Source: an uncultured Clostridia bacterium
GTDB lineage: Bacteria > Bacillota > Clostridia > Christensenellales > Borkfalkiaceae
Reading direction: 5' to 3'
DNA length: 45,249 nt
Assembly (NCBI GenBank): GCA_944372515.1
Contig: CALVZM010000065.1
Coordinates: forward strand, 1-45,249
Positions within the stretch are counted from its first letter, which is position 1, and every line of letters starts with the position of its first letter. The notes beneath the pieces were generated by a model that did not search any database, was not told where the DNA came from, and saw only the letters and a list, made by a program, of their open reading frames with translations. Below, piece after piece: positions 33,083-41,254 of the stretch. A program made the position numbers and the translations under genes.

Positions 33083-33952
33083 TTACTTGCACTCGATCCT
33101 CGTGCCCTCGACATAGAGGTCGAAGAGTTGATCGAACGTTACGTTGGTCAGAGCAGAATCCTTGTGCACGATGACCGCGATGCCGTCGTCGGCGATTTTG
33201 ACATACTCACGCGTCTTCTCTTCTTCAGCCTTCAATGCTCTCGAAGCCATGCCGATGTCGAAACTTTCGCCCGCGCCGCTGACGCCCGTGCCCGAGCCGC
33301 CGCCCGTAACGGTAACGGTAACATTCTCATTGATTGCCATATAGGCTGCCGCGAGGTCCTCCATCAGAGGGCCGACAGAAGTGGACCCGCCGAGGGAAAC
33401 GGTAGCAGCAGAACCGGTATACTCGCTGTATTCCACGGGTTCACCGTAAGCAATATATTCCCCGTTGGTAATTTCCTGTCCCTGTTCGCTCTGAATGAAA
33501 GAGATGAAGTTTTTCGCCGCATCGGAGAGATTATCAAAATCAGGAGAGACCAGAATGAAAGGACGGGACAGCGCATATTCGCCGCTGACGACATTCTCCG
33601 TAGTAGCATCCACGCCGTTCACCTTCACCGCTTTGATTCTATTCGCGTTCGCCGCAACCGAACCGAGAGAGATGTAGCCGAGGAAAGCAGAGTTCTGACC
33701 GACCGACGTAACAACCTGACCGGTCGTTTCGGCGGTGAGAACCCAATCGCGGTCAGCCATGTGATCTTCCAACGCTTCGCCTTCGGAGTTCACGACCAAT
33801 TCATCGAACGCCGAGCGGGTACCCGAACCGGCGGTACGGGCAATCGCCGTCGTGATGTAGGGCGCGGCGGCGTTGTCCGCGCAGGAAGCCAGGGCGAACG
33901 TGCCGACGCCGAGGCAGAGTGCCAATGCCAACATTTTGACGAGTTTTTTCAT
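33083..33952 (-). CDS. pstS: Phosphate-binding lipoprotein PstS with circularly permuted halves
   Basis: A 289-residue exported lipoprotein: signal sequence, then lipobox LASC with the modified Cys24. The order of conserved blocks is reversed from classical PstS. First come AGSGTRSAFDEL, FLGYISLGS and YALSRPFILVS (normally the second half). Then come LGGSTSVGPLMEDLAAAYM, TGGGSGTGVSGAGESFDIGMASR and DGIAVIVHKDSALTNVTFDQL (normally the first half). All phosphate-binding loops (GSGTR, GSTS, DIGMASR) are present, so phosphate binding is still expected. AAGGAG lies 11 bases before the ATG. It is the first gene of the pst operon, behind the boxes at 34017-34069. Confidence 0.9.
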   Translation of the reverse strand: MKKLVKMLALALCLGVGTFALASCADNAAAPYITTAIARTAGSGTRSAFDELVVNSEGEALEDHMADRDWVLTAETTGQVVTSVGQNSAFLGYISLGSVAANANRIKAVKVNGVDATTENVVSGEYALSRPFILVSPDFDNLSDAAKNFISFIQSEQGQEITNGEYIAYGEPVEYSEYTGSAATVSLGGSTSVGPLMEDLAAAYMAINENVTVTVTGGGSGTGVSGAGESFDIGMASRALKAEEEKTREYVKIADDGIAVIVHKDSALTNVTFDQLFDLYVEGTRIECK

Positions 33953-34003
33953 AACAAAAACTTCTCCTTAAAAAAATTTTCTTGTTTTTCCTTTGACACG
34001 AAT

Positions 34004-34069
34004 ATCATACCGCAAACTTGTATACTTTCTTCGGAATTCTTGTATACAAGTTTTCACAAATTTGTAATA
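34004..34069 (-). promoter_or_regulatory. pst operon promoter with three YTTGTA boxes at 22-bp spacing (Pho-box candidate)
   Basis: The -10 is TATGAT on the minus strand (34004-34009), with no recognisable -35 (GAAGAA at 17 bp). Instead, plus-strand boxes CTTGTATAC (34017-34025), CTTGTATAC (34039-34047) and TTTGTAATA (34061-34069) start exactly 22 bp apart, two helical turns. The middle one is part of the palindrome CTTGTATACAAG. PhoB/PhoP boxes are built of 11-bp direct repeats that replace the -35, so an activator of that class is likely. Confidence 0.65.
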
Positions 34070-34170
34070 TTTTCGGAACTTTCCGTTTTTCTGCGCGTTC
34101 TTCCCCCTTCTCAGTGTTCCCCCTCTTGCTCCCCTTTTATGCGCGTGCCTCGCGCCTTATTTACGGTTTT

Positions 34171-34245
34171 GCGCACGCCCGCACGCCCGCGCGCCCGCTT
34201 GCACGCCCGCACACCTGCACGCATGCACACCTGCGCGCATGCGCC
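34171..34245. repeat. GC-rich alternating purine-pyrimidine repeat tract
   Basis: The tract is built of GCACGCCC-like units followed by two 16-bp tandem units GCACACCTGC[A/G]CGCAT (34209-34224, 34225-34240). Alternation of G/A with C/T could favour Z-DNA or slippage. It lies between the pst promoter and the araC terminator. No gene is seen in 34070-34300. Confidence 0.7.
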
Positions 34246-34253
34246 GTATCTAT

Positions 34254-34281
34254 AATGATTTCCCGCAAATGATTTCCCGCA
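34254..34281. repeat. Perfect tandem duplication of 14 bp
   Basis: AATGATTTCCCGCA occurs twice head to tail (34254-34267 and 34268-34281), just after the GC-rich tract. Confidence 0.85.
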
Positions 34282-34301
34282 TTGACGCTCCGTCCCGCAC
34301 A

Positions 34302-34333
34302 AAAAAAGAACGCCCCGCGGGAACGTTCCTTTT
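34302..34333 (-). terminator. Terminator of the araC-type gene
   Basis: GAACG (34308-34312) pairs with CGTTC (34324-34328) around a CCCGCGGG core, and seven T follow on the minus strand. It separates the regulator gene from the pst promoter. Confidence 0.7.
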
Positions 34334-34395
34334 CTCGTTTGTGCCGCGATGCGGCGTCATAAAAAATTGTCCTGCCGCCCTTTGGCGGCGCGCAT

Positions 34396-35286
34396 TCACG
34401 CAGTCGGATCCGCCTGCCCCTTCATGGCGCGGTATTCCTTGGGCGTCATGCCGTATACCTTACGGAATTGCAGATTGAAATAGGAAATATGGTTGAATCC
34501 GCACTCATAGGCGATGTCGAGGATCTTGTCCTTGCTGCTCAAAAGGCGTTCGGCGCACTCTTTGAGACGGTAGGAATTGACATATTCCACACAGGTATAG
34601 CCCGTCATTTTTTTGAACAGTTTCATCATGTACGTTTCGCTGTACCCGCAGGTCGCCGCGATGTCCGCCACGGTCAGCGGTTCGGAAAGGTGCTTCTGGA
34701 TGTAATCGAGCGCCGTTTTCAGCACGCCCGAATACTTCTCTTCGTCCTCCACCGTCTTGCGCCGCACCAGACCCTTGTTGTAGAAATGATAGAAAAGCCA
34801 CATGAGATTGGCTTTGACGGCAAGTTCATACCCCTCCTGCCTGTCGTTGCACGCCATCAAAAGCGTGGTCATGTTTTCGTTGAAGACGTTATAGTCGGGG
34901 TGCGCGGTGGAAATGATGCGCTCGCAAAGATGGGTACGGTTGATGAGCGGGGCAAGATATTTGACCGTGCAGGCGTCGGCAATGGAAGATTCCAGCATGC
35001 GCAGATTGAAGACCACCGATTCGATGGACATGACTTCCCCGTCCAGCCGCGCGACGGAATGCAGCAAATAGGGGTTGACGACGAGAATGTCCCCCTGCGA
35101 CACTTCCAGCCGCTTTCCGTCGATGAACACCAGCCCCCTGCCCGCCTGCACGCGGATGACTTCCATCTCCTCGTGCCAATGCATGGGATAGTTGGTGAGA
35201 TCGTCGTCGAACACCGTGCCGTATTTTGCAAACGGACGCATGGCGTTGCCGTGCTGTTTCTTTTCGAGAAGTTCCCTGCTCTCCAT
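34396..35286 (-). CDS. AraC family transcriptional regulator
   Basis: A 296-residue regulator. The N-terminal cupin-like sensor (about 20-110; MHWHEEMEVIRV, then GKRLEVSQGDILVVNPYLLHSV) probably binds a sugar or similar ligand. The C-terminal double helix-turn-helix (about 190-290) has TVADIAATCGYSETYMMKLFKKMTG as the first unit and ILDIAYECGFNHISYFNLQFRKVYGMTPKEYR as the second. The start has AAGGAG seven bases upstream. It is monocistronic, with the consensus promoter 35382-35410 and its own terminator. The spacer dyad of that promoter is nearly the same as in adhE. Targets unknown; carbohydrate use genes to its right are candidates. Confidence 0.88.
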   Translation of the reverse strand: MESRELLEKKQHGNAMRPFAKYGTVFDDDLTNYPMHWHEEMEVIRVQAGRGLVFIDGKRLEVSQGDILVVNPYLLHSVARLDGEVMSIESVVFNLRMLESSIADACTVKYLAPLINRTHLCERIISTAHPDYNVFNENMTTLLMACNDRQEGYELAVKANLMWLFYHFYNKGLVRRKTVEDEEKYSGVLKTALDYIQKHLSEPLTVADIAATCGYSETYMMKLFKKMTGYTCVEYVNSYRLKECAERLLSSKDKILDIAYECGFNHISYFNLQFRKVYGMTPKEYRAMKGQADPTA

Positions 35287-35381
35287 GTTCCCGCTCCTTG
35301 CGCCCCGACCGAAAGGATATAAAAATCAAATCGGAGATCGCAGAATTTTGTTAGTTTTGCCCGTCGTACTTGCTTGATTAC

Positions 35382-35410
35382 AGTATATCCTTTTCTATCC
35401 GAAAAGTCAA
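35382..35410 (-). promoter_or_regulatory. Promoter of the araC-type gene with a dyad in its spacer
   Basis: Minus-strand TTGACT (35405-35410) and TATACT (35382-35387) are 17 bp apart. The spacer dyad CTTTTC-N5-GAAAAG (35390-35406) and flanks match the adhE promoter at 21 of 24 positions. The rest of 35411-35560 has no gene. Confidence 0.75.
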
Positions 35411-35560
35411 GGTTTTTCTCAAAAAATGCCTCTTCACGGCAAAAGCGCGCCCGTTGCCGCCGCGGACAAGGCAAAAAAACCGCCGTCCGAAAAAATTTTT
35501 CAGGAAGGGAGAAAATTTTTCAATTTTCAGCGTAATCCGCCGCAGTATGTCAGAATATTT

Positions 35561-35583
35561 ATATTATTTAGGCTAAATAATAT
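35561..35583. promoter_or_regulatory. Perfect 11-bp inverted repeat, metalloregulator-like operator
   Basis: ATATTATTTAG (35561-35571), a central G, and CTAAATAATAT (35573-35583). The core TTTAGGCTAAA recalls DtxR/MntR-family operators (TTAGG half-sites); that assignment is a guess. It lies directly upstream of a -10-like TATAAT (35607-35612) with a weak -35 (TTAGAA, 35583-35588), serving the small ORF at 35663. Confidence 0.6.
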
Positions 35584-35662
35584 TAGAATTTTATTTTTAA
35601 TAATAATATAATGTTATTGTCAAGTGCAAAGAAAATCAATACACATCACGGAGGTAGCGATC

Positions 35663-35755
35663 ATGGTCAGTCTTTTTGCGAGAAAAGCATCGGGGTCCAT
35701 CTTCCCTATCAACAAGTTGGGAAGTTCGACCAAGAACACGCCGAAGAAGAAATAA
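35663..35755 (+). CDS. Small basic protein of 30 residues, unknown function
   Basis: The ORF encodes a 30-residue peptide with an N-terminal MVSLFARKASG, a central GSIFPINKLG and a lysine-rich end (NTPKKK). It has an excellent GGAGG ribosome binding site eight bases before the ATG, its own upstream operator and promoter elements, and a hairpin right after the stop (35763-35795). It has no cysteines or histidines and no membrane segment. I do not recognise the family. Alternatives are a small regulatory RNA with a chance ORF or a leader peptide, although no downstream plus-strand gene exists. Confidence 0.5.
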   Translation: MVSLFARKASGSIFPINKLGSSTKNTPKKK

Positions 35756-35762
35756 GCGGCGT

Positions 35763-35795
35763 CCGCGGGAACAGATGGTTTTGTTCGTCCCGCGG
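35763..35795 (+). terminator. Hairpin after the small ORF
   Basis: CCGCGGGA (35763-35770) pairs with TCCCGCGG (35788-35795), with extra inner pairs. A weakly T-rich stretch follows. A terminator of the small unit is plausible; the stronger one at 35853-35892 could also serve. Confidence 0.5.
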
Positions 35796-35852
35796 CAATC
35801 GTTTCAAATTTTTGCACTTTTATTTTGCTTGCACATTTTCCTACTTATAAAA

Positions 35853-35892
35853 ACGGAAGGCGCGGCGGAAATTTTTCCGCCGCGCCTTCCGT
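35853..35892. terminator. Very stable bidirectional terminator
   Basis: A 19-bp perfect stem (35853-35871 with 35874-35892, starting ACGGAAGGCGCGG) is flanked by A and T runs. It ends the leftward permease transcript and probably the rightward small unit. Confidence 0.85.
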
Positions 35893-35898
35893 CTTGTT

Positions 35899-36888
35899 TT
35901 ATTGTCCGTCCCCTTCCCCTTCGGGCGTTTCGCGGGGCGGCAGCGTTTCACCGTCCGCCGCGGCGGGCGGTCCGTCTTTGGCTGGCGATCCGTTTTCAGC
36001 AGACGGCGGCACGGCTTCCCCGCGGCGGCGCACGGACATATACCGATTGCCGACCGCGGCAAAGATGATGATGCCGTAGCCGAGAAAACTCCAACCGTCG
36101 GGGATCTCCCCGAGAAAAACAAACCCGAGGAAGGCGGTGAAAATGACAATGGAATAGTCATAGACGGAAATTTCCTTGGCGGGAGCGCGGGAATATGCCT
36201 TGGTGATGAAAATCTGTCCGACGGCGGCGGCAACGCCCGCAAGCAGCAGGAATCCCAACTGCATCCCGCTCACGGAATACGGTTCCAGAAAGAGAGAAGG
36301 GGCGGTGATGAGGCAGGTTACGACGGAAAACACGAAGATGATGAGGTTGCCGCTGACGCCCGCCCTGCCCATCTTATGCACGAAAGTGTAGGCGATGCCC
36401 GCGCCCAATCCGCCCGCAACGCCGAGAGCGGCGGGCAAGGCTTCCAAAGAGAAAGACGGCTTAACGACGAACAGCGCACCCGCAAAGGCGATCGCCACCG
36501 CCAGCCATTGGCTTTTCGCCGGCTTTTCCTTCAACAGCAGGAAAGAAAAAATAACGGCGAAAAAGGGAGAAAGTTTGTTGAGAATGGACGCATCGGCAAT
36601 GTTCATGTTGCTGATGGCATAAAAATTGCAAAGCACCCCGAGCGAACCGGCGACGGCGCGGATGATGAGATCGCCGACATGCCCCTTGCCCGTCTTGACC
36701 GCCGCGCGGTCTTTGAGCAGCATGAAAGACGCCATGACGAGCGCGATGACGTTGCGGAAAAACGCCTTCTGCAAAACGGGAACGTCCCCCGCCAGGCTGA
36801 CAAAGAGATTCATCAGCGCGAAAAAGAACGCCGAAAGAACGATATATACGATGCCCGAATGTCCGGGACTGATCTTGACGTGCAGCAT
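35899..36888 (-). CDS. DMT superfamily (EamA) permease
   Basis: A 329-residue protein with ten predicted membrane helices in two EamA repeats. The first starts GIVYIVLSAFFFALMNLFVSL with the ILNKLSPFFAVIFSFLLLKEK signature. The second has EISVYDYSIVIFTAFLGFVFLGEIPD. It resembles RhaT/YdcZ-like drug/metabolite exporters. A low-complexity Pro/Ala/Gly/Glu-rich cytosolic tail of about 45 residues follows. Ribosome binding is weak (GAGATAGAG upstream). It lies downstream of the amylase gene by 78 bases and may be the last gene of that operon. The substrate cannot be told. Confidence 0.85.
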   Translation of the reverse strand: MLHVKISPGHSGIVYIVLSAFFFALMNLFVSLAGDVPVLQKAFFRNVIALVMASFMLLKDRAAVKTGKGHVGDLIIRAVAGSLGVLCNFYAISNMNIADASILNKLSPFFAVIFSFLLLKEKPAKSQWLAVAIAFAGALFVVKPSFSLEALPAALGVAGGLGAGIAYTFVHKMGRAGVSGNLIIFVFSVVTCLITAPSLFLEPYSVSGMQLGFLLLAGVAAAVGQIFITKAYSRAPAKEISVYDYSIVIFTAFLGFVFLGEIPDGWSFLGYGIIIFAAVGNRYMSVRRRGEAVPPSAENGSPAKDGPPAAADGETLPPRETPEGEGDGQ

Positions 36889-36966
36889 ATTTACACTCTA
36901 TCTCTATTCCGCAAACGGAGCAAAAGGTGCCTTTGCAAAAGGCAAAGCGGCGAAGGGCAAAGCGCG

Positions 36967-38280
36967 TTACAGTTTTCGCAGGATGCGGCTGCCGCGGGCA
37001 GGCACTTCCACGCGGGACAAGTCCGTCCGCTCCCCCGTGAGAAGGTCTTCCGCCTCCCCGCTCCCCGCGCAAAGGGTCGCGGGCGCGCCGTCGATATTGA
37101 AACAGGGGAACAAAATCTCCCCTTCCGCTTCCCGCTTGAAGACAAGGCTCTTGTTTTGCAGCCATACTTTGGCATAACTGCCGCAGGCGAGCGCGCGGCT
37201 CTGCCTGCGGACGGCGCAAAGTTTTCCGATGTGCGCTTCCAGCGCGGGCAGTTTGTCTTTGTCCAGCGCGTCGATGCAGGGGCGCAGGCGGCGGTCAAAG
37301 TCCCCCTTTTCTCCTTCCGCGGCGTATTCCGCCCCGTAATACAGGCATGGTATGCCCGGAATGGTGAAAAGAAGGGTGTAGAGCGCAAAGATGTTTTCCT
37401 TGACTTTGAGGGCGGTGTACACCCGCGGCACATCGTGATTGTCGAGAAAGTTGAAAAGTTGCCTGCCCTTGTAGAGCGCCCAGGGCGTGTCGGCAAAGAG
37501 GCGGGAGAGAGAATGCTCGATCTCAAAGAGGTTATCGCTGTTAAACGCCGATACCATGCCCTTGAAACACTCATAATTGGTGATGGAATCCAACCGTGCG
37601 GGCGAGAGGTTGGAAGCAAAGTTGCCGATGTGGATGACCTCGCCCATCAGGAAGAAATCTTCCCGCTTTTCGCCCGCGGTGCGGCGCAGCAGTTCAAAAA
37701 ACCAGGGCGGCAAAAGATAACTCACGTCCAGCCGCAGTCCGTCGATGTCGAATTCATCCATCCAGAAACGCACGGCATCCATGAGATAGTGTTGCAGATC
37801 GACGTTTTCGAGCCGCAGGCGCACCAACTCGTTGTGCCCCTCCCAATTCTCATAGGAAAAGCCGTCGTTATAGTTGTTGTTCCCGCCGAAATTCACGTTG
37901 AACCAAAAGCGGTAGGGCGTGTTTTCGCCTTCCCTGCGCACCTGCACGAAGGGCGGGAACTCCCGTCCGACGTGATTGAACACCCCGTCAAGCACCACTT
38001 TTATGCCCGCCGCATGGAATTTTCGGACGAGTTCCTTGAATTCGTCGTTCGTGCCCAGACGGCGGTCCACTTTGTAAAAATCGACGGTGTCATAGCCGTG
38101 CGACACGCTCTCGAAAAGCGGATTGAAGAGCACCGCCGCGACGCCGAGGGAACGGATGTGCTCTATGTTCTCTTCGATCTTCCCGAAGCGGTGGCGGGTC
38201 TCGCCGAAATCGTTGTACGGCTCCGCGCCGCAATATCCCAGCGGATAGATCTGATAAAACGTCCCTTCATTGAACCACAT
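36967..38280 (-). CDS. GH13 family alpha-amylase-type glycosidase
   Basis: A 437-residue (beta/alpha)8-barrel enzyme without a signal peptide, so intracellular. Conserved regions are DGVFNHVG (region I), DGLRLDV with nucleophile D185, GEVIH with acid/base E214, and FLDNHD with the transition-state aspartate D283. A short C-terminal beta domain follows. It is compact compared with secreted amylases and probably breaks or rearranges maltodextrins; the exact subfamily is not clear. Its start is 3 bases from the stop of the epimerase gene, so both belong to one operon with the maltose acetyltransferase-type gene. Confidence 0.9.
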   Translation of the reverse strand: MWFNEGTFYQIYPLGYCGAEPYNDFGETRHRFGKIEENIEHIRSLGVAAVLFNPLFESVSHGYDTVDFYKVDRRLGTNDEFKELVRKFHAAGIKVVLDGVFNHVGREFPPFVQVRREGENTPYRFWFNVNFGGNNNYNDGFSYENWEGHNELVRLRLENVDLQHYLMDAVRFWMDEFDIDGLRLDVSYLLPPWFFELLRRTAGEKREDFFLMGEVIHIGNFASNLSPARLDSITNYECFKGMVSAFNSDNLFEIEHSLSRLFADTPWALYKGRQLFNFLDNHDVPRVYTALKVKENIFALYTLLFTIPGIPCLYYGAEYAAEGEKGDFDRRLRPCIDALDKDKLPALEAHIGKLCAVRRQSRALACGSYAKVWLQNKSLVFKREAEGEILFPCFNIDGAPATLCAGSGEAEDLLTGERTDLSRVEVPARGSRILRKL

Positions 38281-38283
38281 ATC

Positions 38284-39159
38284 TCAATCGATCTCCAACG
38301 TCCATGTGTTTTCATACGTCCCGCCGACGGGCAGATGGGTCATGTCCGGTTTGGTTTCAAAATCGTCCCGTCCCGCCGCCGAAGCGGGCAGCATGCTCCA
38401 CGGTTCCAAACAGATATACGGCGCGTTTTTGCCCGCCACCTGCCAGATGCCCATATATTTCATGTCCGGGTATTCCATGGCGACCCTGCGCGTGCCCTTA
38501 TCGCTCGCGATGACCGCCCGACCGCCCGTGTTCATGAGCACCAGCGCATCCACGGGAAAGAGGGAATGACGAAGATGCAATTTATCGCCGTCCAAGGAAT
38601 AGGGCGGGGTCATGCCCGAAAACAACACGTCATCCGTCATGACGCACTGCCGCAGGTCCTTCGCCCGCTCAAAGCGCACATAATAGTCCTCGAAAGCAAG
38701 CCCCTCTTCCATGGGAATGAAGAACCCGGGGTGCCCGCCCACGCCGAAATGAATGGTTTTGTTGTCGGTGTTGCGCACGGCGGTCGTTACCCGCAGAACG
38801 TTGTCTTGCAGGGAAAAGGTTACTTTATAGGCAAAGCGGAAGGGATAATGCCGCCGCGTCTCTGCATTGTCCGCATAGGAAAACGACACCCGCGCGTCCC
38901 CTTCCCGTGCCGCCTGCAAGGGAACTTTGCGCACCAGCCCGTGCAGCGGCATGTCATACGTCTTGCCGCGGTAGTCGTATTTTCCCCCGTTCATCCTGCC
39001 GATGACGGGAAAGAGGTTATACGCCCGCCCCGTCCAATAGGCGGGGTCGCCCTGCCAGAGGTATTCATGCCCGTCTTTCTTTGTCTGCACGGACATCAAC
39101 TGCCCGCCGATCTCGTCGACGGCGACCCGTAAAAACCGATTTTCAATGGTATACAGCAT
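38284..39159 (-). CDS. Aldose 1-epimerase-like protein (LacX type)
   Basis: A 291-residue beta-sandwich mutarotase of the LacX/YeaD-like branch. Catalytic candidates are the histidines in MPLHGLVR and VGGHPGFF and the glutamate in ICLEPWS. It would interconvert alpha and beta anomers of free hexoses released by the amylase encoded next to it. The start lies directly at the conserved N-terminus (MLYTIENRFLRVAVDEIGGQL). It follows the acetyltransferase gene by 66 bases. Activity on other sugars or on hexose phosphates is possible. Confidence 0.87.
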   Translation of the reverse strand: MLYTIENRFLRVAVDEIGGQLMSVQTKKDGHEYLWQGDPAYWTGRAYNLFPVIGRMNGGKYDYRGKTYDMPLHGLVRKVPLQAAREGDARVSFSYADNAETRRHYPFRFAYKVTFSLQDNVLRVTTAVRNTDNKTIHFGVGGHPGFFIPMEEGLAFEDYYVRFERAKDLRQCVMTDDVLFSGMTPPYSLDGDKLHLRHSLFPVDALVLMNTGGRAVIASDKGTRRVAMEYPDMKYMGIWQVAGKNAPYICLEPWSMLPASAAGRDDFETKPDMTHLPVGGTYENTWTLEID

Positions 39160-39225
39160 GGTTGTTCTCTTCTCCTTGTCCGAAGCGGTCTTATCCCCGA
39201 TCTGGCGATCGGCGTCCGCCCGTTC

Positions 39226-39807
39226 TTATTTTAATTTTTTGATCACGCGGCAGGGATTGCCCGCACAGAAAGTATAGGGCGGAACGTCCCGCGTTACGAC
39301 GCTGCCCGCCCCGATGACGGCGCCGTCGCCGATCGAAACGCCGCCGCAGACGATGACGCCCGATGCGATCCACACGTCGTTTCCCACCGTGATCGGCTTG
39401 GCGGATTCCAGGTCGTACCAGCGCCCGTCCGCCCGCTGACGCGCCCGACGCTTTTCGGCGTTCATCTCGTGCATGGGTGTAGCGAACGTAACGTTCGGTC
39501 CGACATAGACGTCCCGTCCGACCGTAACGGGCGCCACGTCCAGAACGGTGAGGTTGAAATTGGAAAAAAAGCGGTCGCCCACAACAGTATTGCACCCGTA
39601 ATCGAACCGCACGGGCGGGCAGATCTGCACGTTCTCCCCGCAGCCGCCCAACATCTCTTTGCAGAGCGCCGCCCGCCTTTCCCCCTCCCCTTCGCGGGTC
39701 AGGTTATAATCGTAAAACAAGTCGCGGATACGCCGCCGCATCTCTTCCAACTCGGAATCGGTGGGATCGTACCACGCCCCCGCCACCATCTTTTCTCTCT
39801 CCGTCAT
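39226..39807 (-). CDS. maa: Maltose/galactoside O-acetyltransferase family protein
   Basis: A 193-residue protein. A short helical N-terminus typical of Maa/LacA/NodL ([17 protein letters not shown], then [12 protein letters not shown]) is followed by the hexapeptide beta-helix ([47 protein letters not shown]) and [11 protein letters not shown]. The catalytic histidine is in [12 protein letters not shown]. It acetylates sugars such as maltose or glucose with acetyl-CoA, a detoxifying side reaction of sugar uptake. The frame is open further upstream, but the ATG at 39807 has AGGAG seven bases before it and starts the family motif. Confidence 0.9.
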   Translation of the reverse strand: MTEREKMVAGAWYDPTDSELEEMRRRIRDLFYDYNLTREGEGERRAALCKEMLGGCGENVQICPPVRFDYGCNTVVGDRFFSNFNLTVLDVAPVTVGRDVYVGPNVTFATPMHEMNAEKRRARQRADGRWYDLESAKPITVGNDVWIASGVIVCGGVSIGDGAVIGAGSVVTRDVPPYTFCAGNPCRVIKKLK

Positions 39808-39886
39808 ACTCTGTCTCCTTTTTTCAGATAACCATGAAGCGCGCTCCCGCCCGTGAAAACGGAGGCGCGTTCTCCCGTTTGAACGC

Positions 39887-41254
39887 TCACAGTCCCGAAT
39901 AATTGACGACGATGCAATGGGACGCGCCGTCGCTCTCCGCCATAAAATCGGACAGGAATGCCAGATGCACGCCCCGTTCGGCGGCAAGGCGGCGGACCTC
40001 TTCGTCCGGAAGATCGGTCTGCAACCGCACCAGAAAATGCAGTCCCGCATCCTCTTCCGTTATTTCCAGGGGATACCCGCTCTCCGCGAACAAACGGACT
40101 GCTTCGTCGCGCTTTTTGCGGTAAATGTTCCGCATCCGCCCGAGATGCCGTTCAAAATGCCCGTCCTCGATGAACTTTGCAAGCGTGAGTTGCTCGAACA
40201 CGGGCACGGCGCAGGCATAGAAGCCGAGTTTTTCGCGGAAGAGGCGCATCAGTTGTTCGGGCAGCACCATATAAGAGATGCGCATGGAAGGGGCGAGCGT
40301 GCGGGAAAAAGTGTTGACGTAGACGACCCTTCCTGCCGTGTCCAGCATCTGCATGGGCTGCACGGGCTTGCCCGACAGACGGAATTCGCTGTCATAATCG
40401 TCCTCGACGACATACCCCTGCCGCCGCACCGCCCAGGCGAGCAGTTCGCTGCGGCGGGTGAAGCCCGTTACAATGCCCGTCGGGTAGTGATGAGAGGGCG
40501 AAACGTGCAGCACGGTCGCCTGCGTTTTTTCCAATAAATCGGGGCGCACGCCCTGCCCGTCCAGCCGCACGGGCGCCACCCGCGCGCCGCTCGCACGGTA
40601 TACCTGCGCGATCTTGCGGTAAGCGGGGTCCTCCACGGCATAGATCCTTTCCCTGCCTAAAAGTTGCACGAGCAGGGCGTAAAGATACTCCGTGCCCGCG
40701 CCGACGACGATGCGATCGGGCGGCGCCGCAATGCCGCGGTTGCGCAGCAGATAGTCGGAAACGGCACGGCGGAGCGCCTCTTCCCCGTTGAAGGGCGAGG
40801 GGCGAAGCAATTCTTCGCCGCCGTAAGAGAGCACCTCGCGCATCAGCCGCGACCAGACGGAGAAGGGAAAATACCGGGGGTCGATCCGGTTGGACGCAAA
40901 GTCATATTTCCATGCCCTCTCTCTTTTCTCCCCCTCTCTTTCTTCCGCCGCAGAGCGCGGCAAAGCGCTCGGTGCGGACGAGGCAGGCGGGACGGGCGGA
41001 GCGGGCAGTTCCTCCGCCGCACAGACATAATAGCCGCTGCGCGGACGGGAGAGGACATACCCTTCCGAAACGAGTTGCGCATAGGCGTTTTCGACGGTCG
41101 CCACGCTGAGGGCAAGATGCTCCGCCAAGGCGCGCTTGGAAGGAAGGGGGCTGCCGCTTTTGAGCCGCCCCGCAAGAATGTCCGCCTGGATACAGCGGCA
41201 AAGATATTCATAGCGGGGAAGCCTTCCCCGCTTTTCCATGTCATAAGTCAGCAT
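39887..41254 (-). CDS. MocR/GabR-type regulator with Arg in place of the PLP lysine
   Basis: A 455-residue GntR-MocR protein. An N-terminal winged helix (about 10-75; [28 protein letters not shown]), a linker rich in Pro/Ser/Glu and a fold-type I aminotransferase domain (about 120-455) follow in order. [17 protein letters not shown] and [17 protein letters not shown] are conserved. In this last motif most relatives have FSKTL, where the lysine forms the Schiff base with PLP. Here R318 is encoded (CGC). The start at 41254 has AAGGG upstream and overlaps the end of the flavoprotein gene by 14 bases. Targets unknown; members often control B6 or aminosugar genes. Confidence 0.88.
   Translation of the reverse strand: MLTYDMEKRGRLPRYEYLCRCIQADILAGRLKSGSPLPSKRALAEHLALSVATVENAYAQLVSEGYVLSRPRSGYYVCAAEELPAPPVPPASSAPSALPRSAAEEREGEKRERAWKYDFASNRIDPRYFPFSVWSRLMREVLSYGGEELLRPSPFNGEEALRRAVSDYLLRNRGIAAPPDRIVVGAGTEYLYALLVQLLGRERIYAVEDPAYRKIAQVYRASGARVAPVRLDGQGVRPDLLEKTQATVLHVSPSHHYPTGIVTGFTRRSELLAWAVRRQGYVVEDDYDSEFRLSGKPVQPMQMLDTAGRVVYVNTFSRTLAPSMRISYMVLPEQLMRLFREKLGFYACAVPVFEQLTLAKFIEDGHFERHLGRMRNIYRKKRDEAVRLFAESGYPLEITEEDAGLHFLVRLQTDLPDEEVRRLAAERGVHLAFLSDFMAESDGASHCIVVNYSGL

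Noticed and set aside
34171-34281. Possible CRISPR array
   Set aside because: The repeats are short, directly adjacent and imperfect, with no unique spacers and no cas genes nearby.
35620-35817. 65-codon minus-strand frame opposite the small ORF
   Set aside because: It lacks a ribosome binding site and promoter, while the plus-strand ORF has a strong site. It remains a weak alternative.
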